From Pseudomonas putida (GTDB lineage Bacteria > Pseudomonadota > Gammaproteobacteria > Pseudomonadales > Pseudomonadaceae), in NCBI RefSeq assembly GCF_028682455.1, contig NZ_JANHLD010000004.1, forward strand, positions 496,001-560,000: a DNA stretch of 64,000 bases, read 5' to 3'. Numbering within the stretch: position 1 is the first letter of the stretch; each line of letters begins with the position of its first letter. Positions 1 through 9,638 of this stretch are shown one piece after another. A program made the translations under genes and the position numbers. The notes below the pieces were generated by a model. It ran no database searches. It saw only the letters and a program-made list of their open reading frames with translations, and was not told where the DNA came from.

Positions 1-628
1 CGGTGAACGATCCCTTTTCGTGACCGAACAGGGTCGCTTCGAGCATGTTGTCGGGGATGGCCGCACAGTTGATCGCCACAAAGGGCGCATTGGCGCGCCT
101 GGACTGCTGGTGGATGTAGCGCGCCAGCACCTCCTTGCCGGTGCCTGACTCCCCAGAGATCAACACGGTGGAATCGCTGCGCGCCACCCGCGCCGCCAGC
201 TCGAGCAATTGCGCACTGGCCGGTTCGCAGGCCACCGGCCCTTCATCCGCCTGCCCGGCCACCACGCCCAGGGCATGGCGCGCCACCAGGTCCAGCAGCG
301 CCCGCGGCTCGAACGGCTTGACCAGATAGTCCACGGCGCCCTGGCGCATCGCTTCGACCGCGCGCTCGACCGCCGCATGGGCCGTCATCAGCAGCACCGG
401 CAACTGTGGCTGGCGCGCCCGCAACAGCGCCAGCAACTGGTGGCCGTCCATGCCCGGCATGTTCACGTCGCTGACCACCAGGCTGAACGCCTCGGCGGCC
501 ACCGCCTCGAGCGCCTCTTCGGCCGAGCCGACGGCGCGGTATGCAAAACCGCCCAGCTCGAGGGTATCGCCCAGGGCCTGGCGCAGTGCCCGATCGTCTT
601 CGACCAGCAGCACCTTGATTGCCTTCAT
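1..628 (-). CDS. fleR: Sigma-54 response regulator FleR (partial; C-terminal part beyond window)
   Basis: This is the N-terminal 209 codons of an NtrC-type response regulator; the rest lies beyond base 1. The receiver domain (about residues 1-120) has the acidic DD pair at residues 11-12, the phosphoacceptor Asp at about 54 in VVSDVNMPGMDG, and the conserved Lys in VDYLVKPF. The AAA+ domain begins with Walker A GESGTGKE, and the sequence ends in GHEKGSFT, the start of the sigma-54-contacting loop. The ATG at 628-626 overlaps the fleS stop as ATGA, so the two are translationally coupled. In Pseudomonas, FleR with its kinase FleS activates class III basal body and hook genes with RpoN. Identity is firm from both sequence and synteny. 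Confidence 0.95.
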   Translation of the reverse strand, partial: MKAIKVLLVEDDRALRQALGDTLELGGFAYRAVGSAEEALEAVAAEAFSLVVSDVNMPGMDGHQLLALLRARQPQLPVLLMTAHAAVERAVEAMRQGAVDYLVKPFEPRALLDLVARHALGVVAGQADEGPVACEPASAQLLELAARVARSDSTVLISGESGTGKEVLARYIHQQSRRANAPFVAINCAAIPDNMLEATLFGHEKGSFT

Positions 629-1839
629 TGCTTGTTCTCCATGTTCCGCGCATCGATCAACGGCAAGGTGACCAGCGCGCATGTGCCACGGCCTGACCGT
701 GAGCGCAGTTGCAAGGCGCCCTGGTGCGCCCGCGCCACCGCCTTGACCACCGCCAGGCCAAGCCCGGTGCCAGTGGCCTTGGTGGTCAGGAAGGGTTCAC
801 CCAGGCGCGCCAGCAAGGCGCTGTCGATGCCTGCACCGGCATCGCTGATGCACAGCCGCAGCATCTGGCCGCGACGGTACAGGTGCACCTTCAGGCGCGC
901 CGGTTCGGTGCTTGCCTGCAGGGCGTTTTCAATCAGGTTGAGCAAGGCGCCGACCAGGGTGTCGCGGTTGCACAGCAATTCACCCAGGTGGCTGTCGCAC
1001 TGCCAGCGCACCTCATGCCCCTGGACGTGAGCCTGGGCAGCCTGCTGCAGCGCCTGGAACAGTGCCTTGGGCGTGACCCGATTGGTCAGCGGCAACTCGC
1101 CCCGGGCGAACACCAGCATGTCGCGCACCTGATGCTCGAGCTCGTGCAAACGCTCCTTGAGGTTGCCGGCAAAGCGCTGCTGGGTTTCCACCGGCAGGGC
1201 CTGCTCGGCCAGGTGGCTGGCATACAACAGGGCCGCCGACAGCGGCGTACGGATCTGGTGGGCGAGCGATGCGACCATCTTGCCGAGCGACGACAGCCGC
1301 TCATGGCGCGCCAGCTGTCCTTGCAACTGACGGGTTTCAGTCAGGTCATTGAGCAGCACCAACTGCCCGGGCTCGGCATCCAGCGAGCGGGTGGCGATCG
1401 ACAGGCGACGGCCATCGCGCAGCGATACTTCATGGCCGTCATCGTCGCGCGGGGCAAAGCTGCGCACGATCACCTCGCGCCACAACTCCCCCTCCAGCGG
1501 CTCGCCCAGCAACTCGCATGCGGCAGGATTGGCCTCGCGCACGCGTCCCTGGGCATCGATGACAATGACGCCACCGGGCAACAGGTCGAGCAGGTTCTGC
1601 AGGCGATTGGCCAGGCGCTCCTTCTCGGCAAGCTCGGCCATGCGCTGGGCACTGACCACCTCCAGCTCGCCCTTGAGTTCGGTGACCCGGGCTTCGAGCA
1701 AGTTATAGGACTCGCTCAACTGACTGGAGACCTGATCGAACAAGGCGAAGGCCTGTTGCAGGCCAAGGCGGCTTTCCTGTTCGATGGCGTTCTGCCCCTT
1801 CACATCAGGGACACAGGAGATGGGGGCGGCCTGGGGCAT
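625..1839 (-). CDS. fleS: Sensor histidine kinase FleS
   Basis: A 404-residue cytoplasmic kinase with no evident membrane segment. It has an N-terminal coiled coil, a PAS-like stretch (about 85-190, LLDLLPGGVIVIDAQGRVREANPAACELLG) and a transmitter. The H-box is SLAHQIRTPLSAALLYASHL with the phosphoacceptor His. The ATPase motifs are NLIENALQAS (N-box), DAGAGIDSALL (G1) and GTGLGLAVVKAVARAHQG (G2). It partners FleR, whose start overlaps its stop by four bases. A strong sigma-54 promoter (1893-1908) lies about 54 bases upstream of the start. This fits FleQ/RpoN control of fleSR, known in P. aeruginosa. Confidence 0.95.
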   Translation of the reverse strand: MPQAAPISCVPDVKGQNAIEQESRLGLQQAFALFDQVSSQLSESYNLLEARVTELKGELEVVSAQRMAELAEKERLANRLQNLLDLLPGGVIVIDAQGRVREANPAACELLGEPLEGELWREVIVRSFAPRDDDGHEVSLRDGRRLSIATRSLDAEPGQLVLLNDLTETRQLQGQLARHERLSSLGKMVASLAHQIRTPLSAALLYASHLAEQALPVETQQRFAGNLKERLHELEHQVRDMLVFARGELPLTNRVTPKALFQALQQAAQAHVQGHEVRWQCDSHLGELLCNRDTLVGALLNLIENALQASTEPARLKVHLYRRGQMLRLCISDAGAGIDSALLARLGEPFLTTKATGTGLGLAVVKAVARAHQGALQLRSRSGRGTCALVTLPLIDARNMENKQ

Positions 1840-1892
1840 CGTGCTCTCTCGCGTGACTGACCGTCATAAAACGGTGTGTTGGCAGCGATAAA

Positions 1893-1908
1893 GCAATAGG
1901 CGTGCCGG
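1893..1908 (-). promoter_or_regulatory. Sigma-54 promoter of fleSR
   Basis: On the minus strand the sequence reads CGGCACG-N4-TTGCT, against the consensus TGGCACG-N4-TTGCW, with one mismatch at the first base. The predicted start site is about 42 bases upstream of the fleS ATG. The assignment agrees with FleQ/RpoN-dependent expression of fleSR in Pseudomonas. Confidence 0.85.
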
Positions 1909-1922
1909 CTACTTGAGCACCC

Positions 1923-1945
1923 GGTGCAACCAGCCTGGTTGCACC
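1923..1945. repeat. Perfect 23-bp palindrome upstream of the fleS promoter
   Basis: GGTGCAACCAG and its exact inverse CTGGTTGCACC are separated by a single C. The site starts about 15 bp upstream of the -24 element of the fleSR sigma-54 promoter. It lies between the fleQ terminator and that promoter. It has no T run, so it is not an obvious terminator. It could be an operator or activator site, or a transcript hairpin. Confidence 0.8.
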
Positions 1946-1995
1946 CCACCAAAGGCAGACAGGACGGGCATTACAGCCCTGTAAAAGGTAGGGAT

Positions 1996-2033
1996 ATAAA
2001 ACACAACGGGGCGCCTGAGCGCCCCGTTGTGTT
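1996..2033 (-). terminator. Rho-independent terminator of fleQ
   Basis: A 15-bp perfect stem (2000-2014 with 2019-2033) has a CTGA loop and is followed on the minus strand by TTTTAT. It lies just after the fleQ stop and separates fleQ from fleSR. Confidence 0.9.
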
Positions 2034-2043
2034 CAAGCAAGCG

Positions 2044-3519
<1,476 letters not shown>

Positions 3520-3689
3520 GCAATAGCAACTTCCCTAGTCATTTCGGCGCCCTATTCTGGGCATGCTCGACATCATTCCGACTGAACGGTCAGTTTCGGA
3601 CGTCTGAATATTGGAAAACAGATGCTAGTTAAGTCAAAAAGCCGTGCATAGTCAAATTTATGGCGCACAGAGTTTGAGATTTACCAGTG

Positions 3690-3980
3690 TCAAGTGAACA
3701 AATGGTAAACCTTTGCAGCACTTTTCGCCTGGCGTAACTGGGCCATCTCGTCGACCAAAAATTGACGTGCATCACTTGTAACATCAATTAGTTGCCGATA
3801 AACCCCGAGCAGTGCCTCAAGACTCTCGCGCAGCGCGGGATCATCCACGTCACCGCGCAAGGCGTCTTCCAGGTGATTGCGGCAAGCAGTATCCAGTTCG
3901 CCGATGGCGACCCAGTCGCGATCCTGCATTGCAGCACTCAGCGCCTGGCGTGTCGCATCAATATGCTGCAATGCATTCAT
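3690..3980 (-). CDS. fliT: FliT/FleP-type flagellar chaperone
   Basis: A small, acidic, helical protein of 96 residues (MNALQHIDATRQALSAAMQD...AAKVYHLFT) directly after fliS, in the position of fleP/fliT in Pseudomonas. Family knowledge: FliT-like proteins bind the cap protein FliD before export. The start at 3980 is chosen because GGGGAGAG lies 6-10 bases upstream. An alternative start at 4004 overlaps the fliS stop as ATGA but has no good ribosome binding site. Sequence conservation in this family is weak, so the name rests mainly on size, helical nature and gene order. Confidence 0.75.
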   Translation of the reverse strand: MNALQHIDATRQALSAAMQDRDWVAIGELDTACRNHLEDALRGDVDDPALRESLEALLGVYRQLIDVTSDARQFLVDEMAQLRQAKSAAKVYHLFT

Positions 3981-4000
3981 CTCACTCTCCCCGCTCAAGG

Positions 4001-4393
4001 TCATTGCGCTGAAGCAATGGCGTCCCAGCCGCTCTTTACGGTAATCAACAGCCCAGCCACTTCTTCGATGATCTGCGGATCGTTGCTGGCATTGGCCTGT
4101 ACCAGCCTTGTATTCATGTATTCGTAAAGGCTGTCGAGCTGTTCGATATAGGCTGGGTCCTCAGCCTTTTCCGCATCCAGGCCCTGGCGCAAGCCGGTGA
4201 TGATATCGATCGCCTTGGTGATCAACAGGCACTTCTGTGTGATATCCCCGCGCGCCAAGGCACCCTTGGCCTGTGCGAGCCGGTCGAGGCCACCTTCGAG
4301 CAGCATCTGAATCAAACGATGCGGGCTTGCCTCGGAGATCTGTGCATGGGAATTGACCTTCTGATACTGGCGAAGGGCTCTCATAGGGTTCAT
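4001..4393 (-). CDS. fliS: Flagellin export chaperone FliS
   Basis: A 130-residue all-helical protein with the family pattern: YQKVNSHAQISEASPHRLIQMLLEGGLDRLAQAKGAL at the N terminus and a central LYEYMNTRLVQAN segment. FliS binds the C-terminal helices of flagellin in the cytosol and prevents premature polymerisation. GAGG sits eight bases before the ATG. A sigma-28-like element (4442-4468) lies about 50 bases upstream, so fliS-fliT may be transcribed apart from fliD. Confidence 0.95.
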   Translation of the reverse strand: MNPMRALRQYQKVNSHAQISEASPHRLIQMLLEGGLDRLAQAKGALARGDITQKCLLITKAIDIITGLRQGLDAEKAEDPAYIEQLDSLYEYMNTRLVQANASNDPQIIEEVAGLLITVKSGWDAIASAQ

Positions 4394-4441
4394 GTTGCTA
4401 CCTCGTTACAGGCCAGAGTCGAAAACTGCGTATTACCCATT

Positions 4442-4468
4442 GTTTCGACTGTGTCACATAAATCTTTA
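4442..4468 (-). promoter_or_regulatory. Possible sigma-28 (FliA) promoter of fliS-fliT
   Basis: The minus strand reads TAAAG-N14-GTCGAAAC, against TAAAG-N14-GCCGATAA. The -35 and spacing are exact, and five of eight -10 bases match. The predicted start site is about 42 bases before the fliS ATG. This is a sequence match only. Confidence 0.5.
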
Positions 4469-4517
4469 GTCCCGAGAAAAAGCCCGAGACTCTCCAGACG
4501 CCACTCGCAACGCCGAA

Positions 4518-5879
4518 TCAATCCTTCTTCGGATTATTCAGCGAGTTGAGCGTTGTCATCATGCTTGAGCTGCTGGCGTTGATTTTCGCAATCAAGGTAT
4601 CCATCGCCGTGTACTTGGCCATCAGCGAGGTCTGCAGACTTTCCATGCGCCGGTCCAGGTCCGTCTGCTGGGTGGTCAGGTCGGTCAGTTTGGTGTTCAG
4701 GTCGGTCACTCGCGTGGCCAGCAAGCCGGTGGTACCCACGTAGGGCTCGGTGACCTTGGTCATGCGGCTGATCAAACCATCTTCACCCGTGAACAACTTG
4801 GCGATGTCGCCCGAACCCTTGACCACCGCCTTGTCCCACGCCTTGTCATCCAGGCTGAGCAAGCCGGTTTTCTGGTCAGTGGTAATCCCCATCTGCGCCA
4901 GGCTGCTCATGGCACCCGTTCCGGAACCGGTCAACTCGCTGCGCATGCTGGCCACCAGCTGGCGCATCGAAGAATCGCCGGTCAGAGCACCTGCGGTGGT
5001 GGTGGAGGCATCGCCGGTGGCGGTGACCTTGGTCTGGGTGTTGATGCTGGTGATCAACGCGTTATAAGCAGAGACGAACGACTGCACCGAGGTCTTCAGG
5101 GTCGCGGCGTTGCTTTCCACGCTGATGGTGATGGGCTTGTCCTTGTCGCTGGCAACCAGGTCCAGAGTCACGCCACTGATTGCCGAGTTGACCTTGTTGC
5201 TGGTCGACTCCATCGCGATTCCGTCAATGGTGTACTTGGCGTTTTGCGGTGGTTTGCCGGCGTCGTATCCGCTGGCCAGGTCCGACGTACCGCTGAGCGT
5301 GATGTCGGTACCCTCGCCGCTGTTGGTCGAACCCACCACCAGGCGTGCGCCGTTGGCGTCACTCAAGATGTTGGCGCTGATGCCCTTGTCGGACAGCTGG
5401 CTGTTGATCGACTCACGCACCTGGCTCAGCGATGCGCCGGCAGGAATCGAAACGTCGTAGCTCTTGCCCGACTGGGTGATGGTCAGGGTCTGGGGGTCGC
5501 TGCTGTTGTTGGCGACGCCCGTTGCACCCCCGGCAAACACCTTGCTGGTGACTTTCGACGAAGTCGCCAGATCCTGCACCACAACCACATACTTGCCACT
5601 CGAAGCACCGTCACCCAGGGTGACCTTGACGTTCTTGTCTTCGGACGAGGTAGCTGCAAGGCCGTTGAAGGCAGAGGCGTTGTTCAATTTGGCGATCGCC
5701 GTGCGATAGGCTTCGAGCGCTCCCTTCACCGAGCCGACGGCCGACAACTTGATGGTCGTGTCTTTCTGCTGGTTGGTGATCTGGGTTTGCTTGGGTGCTT
5801 TTTCTGCACCGACCAACGCTTTGACAATCCCTTGGGTATCGTAGCCCGACCCCACGCCGGTAATCGTTGAACTCGCCAT
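4518..5879 (-). CDS. fliD: Flagellar filament cap protein FliD (HAP2)
   Basis: A 453-residue hook-associated protein 2. The N-terminal FliD domain starts MASSTITGVGSGYDTQGIVKALVGAEKAPKQTQI. The middle is a variable Ser/Thr/Gly-rich region with a flagellin-IN-like stretch (QTLTITQSGKSYDVSIPAGASLSQVRESINSQLSDKGISA). The C-terminal coiled coil (TTQQTDLDRRMESLQTSLMAKYTAMDTLIAKIN) mediates cap oligomerisation. It caps the growing filament, folds exported flagellin and can bind mucin. It sits between flaG and fliS. AGGAG is close upstream of the ATG. Confidence 0.96.
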   Translation of the reverse strand: MASSTITGVGSGYDTQGIVKALVGAEKAPKQTQITNQQKDTTIKLSAVGSVKGALEAYRTAIAKLNNASAFNGLAATSSEDKNVKVTLGDGASSGKYVVVVQDLATSSKVTSKVFAGGATGVANNSSDPQTLTITQSGKSYDVSIPAGASLSQVRESINSQLSDKGISANILSDANGARLVVGSTNSGEGTDITLSGTSDLASGYDAGKPPQNAKYTIDGIAMESTSNKVNSAISGVTLDLVASDKDKPITISVESNAATLKTSVQSFVSAYNALITSINTQTKVTATGDASTTTAGALTGDSSMRQLVASMRSELTGSGTGAMSSLAQMGITTDQKTGLLSLDDKAWDKAVVKGSGDIAKLFTGEDGLISRMTKVTEPYVGTTGLLATRVTDLNTKLTDLTTQQTDLDRRMESLQTSLMAKYTAMDTLIAKINASSSSMMTTLNSLNNPKKD

Positions 5880-5960
5880 CTGCTTTCTCCTTGTCCTGCG
5901 GCTGCCGCTTTATTGGCGCAAAATGCCATGACGGCAGTCAGAAACACATTTCATGCCAGC

Positions 5961-6296
5961 TCAGGCCTGGGTATTGAACAACAGGCTGCTGGCATCACTC
6001 AGATTCTGCGCAAGCTTGAGCGCAGTCTCCGATGGAATTTGTCGAATCACTTCGCCACTTTCAGTGGCAACCACCTTGACCACGACAATGCCGGTCGAGT
6101 CATCGATGGAAAAATCGAGGTTGCGCTGCGTCGACTGAACGAAGTCGCGAATATCGGTTACTGCTTTTTCCAGCGCCGCGCGCTGGCTGTCACCGGCCTT
6201 TGCAGGCTGAGGCTGCTCGGTTGCAGCGACCGTGGCACTGGCGGCCTGGGTTGCGCCAGAGGGGTAATGCGCGTTCAGCTTAATGCTCATATCCAT
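5961..6296 (-). CDS. flaG: FlaG-family flagellar protein
   Basis: 111 residues. The conserved C-terminal FlaG domain (about 40-108) contains LDFSIDDSTGIVVVKVVATESGEVIRQIPSETALKLAQNL; the N terminus is Ala/Gln-rich and low in complexity. FlaG proteins are linked to filament length control, although their mechanism is not settled. The first ATG (6296) is preferred because GAGGTGATG lies five bases upstream; a second ATG is at 6290. It lies between fliC, after that gene's terminator, and fliD, as in other Pseudomonas. Confidence 0.9.
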   Translation of the reverse strand: MDMSIKLNAHYPSGATQAASATVAATEQPQPAKAGDSQRAALEKAVTDIRDFVQSTQRNLDFSIDDSTGIVVVKVVATESGEVIRQIPSETALKLAQNLSDASSLLFNTQA

Positions 6297-6314
6297 GACA
6301 TCACCTCAAAACTG

Positions 6315-6351
6315 AAAAAGACGAAAGGGCACGTAAACGCGCCCTTCCGTC
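6315..6351 (-). terminator. Rho-independent terminator of fliC
   Basis: On the minus strand GACGGAAGGGC pairs with GCCCTTTCGTC around a ten-base loop and is followed by TTTTTC, just downstream of the fliC stop. Confidence 0.8.
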
Positions 6352-6369
6352 AATCAACCACTACCGAAA

Positions 6370-8118
6370 TTACTGAAGCAGCTTCAGAACAGCGGATGGC
6401 AGCTGGTTAGCCTGGGACAGGATCGCGGTGGACGCCTGTTGCAGGGTTTGCTGCTTGGTCAGCTCGGCGGCTTCGGAAGCGAAGTCGGCGTCCTGTACGC
6501 GGCTACGGGCAGCGCTGGAGTTTTCCGAGATGCTTTGCAGGTTGGCAACGGTGCTGGTGAAACGATTTTGCACCGCACCCAGTTGCGAACGCTGGGTGTC
6601 GATCTGCTGGATAGCACCGTCCAGGGCCTGGATGGTTTGCTGAGCCTTGTCGGCGCTCAGAACGCTCAGGTCGGCAACGGTGGTTTCCATTTTCACTGCC
6701 GAGGTGGTAGCGGCGGCTGCGGTAGTCAGGCCCAGGGTGGCCAGACCGGTGCCGCTGCTGCCGTCGGCAACAGTGATGTCCTTGGTGGAGAACAGGCTCA
6801 GGGTGTTGTTGGTCTTGTTGATGCTGGCACTCACACCGGTGCTGGCGCTGTTGATCGACGAGACGATGTCGGCCATGGTCGAGCCTGCGGTGAACTTCAC
6901 TTCAGTGCCATTCAGGCTTACCGAAGTAGCGGCAGTCAGCTTGGCTTCGGTGCTACCAGCGCTCAGGCCAAGCTTGGCCAGTGCACCAGCGCCGCCGGTG
7001 GACGCGGCAGAGCCGTTGTCCAGCTTGATGGCTTTACCATCAGCCGAAGTCAGCTCCAGGCGACCTTCAGCAGAAACAGTGGCAGCTACGCCGGTGGCGG
7101 TGGCACCAGTGTTGGCGGTGTTGATTTTGCCCGCGATCATAGCCATGGTGTCGTTGGCAGCGAACTGAACGTCTTTGCCGTTGATGCTGATGGCAGTATC
7201 AGCTACCAATTTGCCCGGTACAGCTGGGGTAGTGCTAGTTACGCCGCCCGAAGCAGTGGCACCACTCAAACCAGAAGTGGTAGTACCGGTTACAGTAATA
7301 GCCGCTGCCGAGGTCAGGATGATCGCGTCACCGGCGCCGTTTTTGGTAGCAGTAACACCTGCTACACCAGCACCGTTGATTGCACTGACGGTGTCGTCAA
7401 TGGTGGCAGCGTTGGCAACGTTAACGTCGGTGCCATTGATCTTGAAGGTCTCTGCGCCAGTCGGAGCTGCGTAAGTAGTACCAGTCTGGACAAACGGGGT
7501 AGTACTGGTTACTGCTGGAGTACCACCTGGCAACGTAACCGGGTTACCCGTTACCGAAGCCGACAACTGGGTCAGCGAGCCAGCTACGGTGGCTTCGCTG
7601 TAAGTACCTTTCAGGCCGGTAGCGCTGATGTCGCTCATGCCGAACGAGATGGTCTGGTTGGCATCGGAGCCGATCTGGAAGGCTACGTTCTGGAACGAGC
7701 CGTCCAGCAGGTTACGACCACCGAAGGTGGTGGTAGCGGCGATACGGGTCAGCTCACCCACTTTAGCGGTGAATTCCTGTTGGATGGAATCACGGTCAGC
7801 CTGAGATTTGTCACCGTTCGCGGAGTTCAGAGCCAGCTCACGCAGACGTTGCAGAATGTTGGTCGACTCTTGCATCGCGCCTTCAGCGGTCTGGGCGATG
7901 GAGGTGCCGTTGTTGGCGTTGTTGATGGCAACGGTCATGCCTTTGACCTGGGAGGTCAGACGGTTGGCGATCTGCATGCCGGCAGCATCGTCTTTGGCGC
8001 TGTTGATTTTCAGGCCGGAAGACAGACGGGTCATCGAGTTGCCCAAGGCATCGCCAGCTTTGTTCAGGTTACGCTGAACGGTCAACGATGTAATGTTGGT
8101 GTTTACGGATAATGCCAT
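6370..8118 (-). CDS. fliC: Flagellin FliC
   Basis: A 582-residue flagellin and the major filament subunit. The conserved N-terminal D0/D1 (1-175, MALSVNTNITSLTVQRNLNKA; RLSSGLKINSAKDDAAGMQIANRL) and C-terminal D1/D0 (about 475-582, ending LPSAVLKLLQ) flank a variable, Ala/Thr/Gly-rich surface domain. That domain has three copies of a flagellin-IN-like motif at about 223-276, 309-366 and 399-451. A sigma-28 promoter (8199-8225) and GAGGATT before the ATG indicate strong class IV expression. Export is through the flagellar type III apparatus with FliS as chaperone. The many surface Ser/Thr residues could be glycosylated. Confidence 0.98.
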   Translation of the reverse strand: MALSVNTNITSLTVQRNLNKAGDALGNSMTRLSSGLKINSAKDDAAGMQIANRLTSQVKGMTVAINNANNGTSIAQTAEGAMQESTNILQRLRELALNSANGDKSQADRDSIQQEFTAKVGELTRIAATTTFGGRNLLDGSFQNVAFQIGSDANQTISFGMSDISATGLKGTYSEATVAGSLTQLSASVTGNPVTLPGGTPAVTSTTPFVQTGTTYAAPTGAETFKINGTDVNVANAATIDDTVSAINGAGVAGVTATKNGAGDAIILTSAAAITVTGTTTSGLSGATASGGVTSTTPAVPGKLVADTAISINGKDVQFAANDTMAMIAGKINTANTGATATGVAATVSAEGRLELTSADGKAIKLDNGSAASTGGAGALAKLGLSAGSTEAKLTAATSVSLNGTEVKFTAGSTMADIVSSINSASTGVSASINKTNNTLSLFSTKDITVADGSSGTGLATLGLTTAAAATTSAVKMETTVADLSVLSADKAQQTIQALDGAIQQIDTQRSQLGAVQNRFTSTVANLQSISENSSAARSRVQDADFASEAAELTKQQTLQQASTAILSQANQLPSAVLKLLQ

Positions 8119-8198
8119 GACGAAATCCTCGTTGGATGGAGACTGCGGCTTCCGGCCCTGGCATCCGCCGGGTGTGGCCTAGAGAACCTTCGTAATGG

Positions 8199-8225
8199 TT
8201 ATCGTCGTGAACGCAGGTTGCTTGA
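8199..8225 (-). promoter_or_regulatory. Sigma-28 (FliA) promoter of fliC
   Basis: The minus strand reads TCAAG-N14-GACGATAA, against TAAAG-N14-GCCGATAA. Spacing is exact and seven of eight -10 bases match. The predicted leader is about 73 bases. Confidence 0.88.
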
Positions 8226-8326
8226 GGGTTTTTTTGAAAAATTTTACTAGCACCGTGCCACCCCCTTGAAAATCAAGGCCTTGAGCGCCGGAAAAATCGT
8301 ACTTTCGCGATAAATTTGACGCCAAT

Positions 8327-8364
8327 AAAAAACGCCCATGGCTTGCTCAGTCATGGGCGTTTTT
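8327..8364 (-). terminator. Rho-independent terminator after the ketoacyl synthase gene
   Basis: AAAACGCCCATG pairs with CATGGGCGTTTTT around an 11-base loop and is flanked by T runs on both strands. It lies between the synthase stop (8386) and the fliC promoter, and so isolates the two genes. Confidence 0.88.
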
Positions 8365-8385
8365 AGGTACGGCGCAGGTTGAGGC

Positions 8386-9327
8386 TTACTCGCGATATAG
8401 AATCGCCGAACCCCAAGAAAGGCCAACACCAAAGCCGCTGATAGCCACGCGTTTCCAGGTGCCATCGAGCATGTGTTTTTCCAGCAGCAGCGGCACGCTG
8501 GACGATACAGTGTTGCCGGTTTCGAGCATGTCCTTGACGAACTTGTCCTTGACCGTCGACTCCGGGTCTTCTTCAAAGCGCCGGGCCACGGCATCGACAA
8601 TCGCCGCACTGCCCTGGTGGATGCAGAAGGCGTCGATATCGGCCGAACTCAGCCCCGAGGCGTCGAGCAGCTCGTGCAAGTGCGCAGGCACCTTGACCAG
8701 GGCGAAGTTGAATACCTGGCGGCCGTTCATGAAGAAGTTGCCGTCAGTGACCTTCAAGTGCGCAGCACCCGAGCCGTCGGTACCGAAACGCGCCTCACCC
8801 AGTTGCCAGGTAGCGCCCTCACCCATCCAGGTGGCAGTGGCGGCATCACCGAAGAGCATGGTGGTGTTGCGGTCTTCCGGGTCGACGATCTTCGAATACG
8901 GGTCGGCGGTGATCAGCAGGCCGTTCTTCAGGCCCGTGGCTTCCATGAAGCCCTTGATTGCGTACAGGCCGTACACATAACCCGAGCAACCGAGCGACAC
9001 GTCAAAGGCCGCCACGCGAGTCGACAGGCCCAGCTTGTCCTGAACGATGGCTGCGGTGTGCGGCAAGCCTTCTTCGTCACCGTTCTGGGTGACGACGATC
9101 AGGGCATCGATGTTTTGTGGGTCAAGGTCCGGGTTGTTGGCAAACAGGGCCCTGGCTGCCTCTACACACAGGTCGGAGGTTTCTTGCTCGTCTGCCTTGC
9201 GCGGCAGGAAGGTCGAGCCGATCTTGCCGAAGATGAACGTTTCATCCTTGCCGAATTTCGCACCCTGGGCGTAGTTGTCCAGGCCAGCGGTGGGCACGTA
9301 ACTCGCGATACTTTTTATGCCAATCAT
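8386..9327 (-). CDS. FabH-like 3-oxoacyl-ACP synthase III in the flagellar cluster
   Basis: A 313-residue thiolase-fold enzyme of the KAS III family. The Cys-His-Asn triad is visible as C114 in SLGCSGYVYGL, H237 in FCIHQGSAAIVD and N272 in TGNTVSSSVPLLL, so it should be catalytic. KAS III enzymes condense an acyl-CoA with malonyl-ACP or transfer acyl groups. It lies alone between flgL and fliC with its own terminator. The same position is occupied in P. putida relatives. A role in making an acyl group for filament glycan is a common suggestion but is inference here. It is unlikely to be the housekeeping FabH, which normally sits among fatty-acid genes. Confidence 0.85.
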   Translation of the reverse strand: MIGIKSIASYVPTAGLDNYAQGAKFGKDETFIFGKIGSTFLPRKADEQETSDLCVEAARALFANNPDLDPQNIDALIVVTQNGDEEGLPHTAAIVQDKLGLSTRVAAFDVSLGCSGYVYGLYAIKGFMEATGLKNGLLITADPYSKIVDPEDRNTTMLFGDAATATWMGEGATWQLGEARFGTDGSGAAHLKVTDGNFFMNGRQVFNFALVKVPAHLHELLDASGLSSADIDAFCIHQGSAAIVDAVARRFEEDPESTVKDKFVKDMLETGNTVSSSVPLLLEKHMLDGTWKRVAISGFGVGLSWGSAILYRE

Positions 9328-9569
9328 TCTGGCTTCCCAATCAAAACTTCAAAGACTGCCGCTCGCAGATCTGAGGGCGCCAAAAACCGGGGTTGCACCA
9401 CCCCTGGGTGGCACATGGCAGCGTTGTTGCCGGGTCGTGCACACAAAAAAACGGCAACAAATTCTTGCAAATGCCACCGATAGAATACAGGGAAGATGCC
9501 CGATTTGACTCATTGGTCACACTCAATTGTCTAAGCGGTAGCGACGCTCGTCACAATGGGCATAAAAAA
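9328..9569. other. Intergenic region upstream of the ketoacyl synthase
   Basis: About 240 bp lie between the synthase start and a REP pair that follows flgL. It must hold the synthase promoter. GGGAAG lies about six bases before the ATG. I find no convincing sigma-54 or sigma-28 match, only a weak extended -10 (TGTATTCT). Confidence 0.5.
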
Positions 9570-9620
9570 TCGCGGGGCAAGCCCGCCCCTACCACGGGTA
9601 GGAGCGGGCTTGCCCCGCGA
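9570..9620. repeat. REP pair (inverted) between flgL and the ketoacyl synthase
   Basis: Two inverted copies of TCGCGGGGCAAGCCCGC(C/T)CCTA are separated by a few bases. They form a large hairpin just after the flgL stop. This is the P. putida-type REP family. Confidence 0.92.
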
Positions 9621-9638
9621 AGCTTTCCTGGGCCTGGC

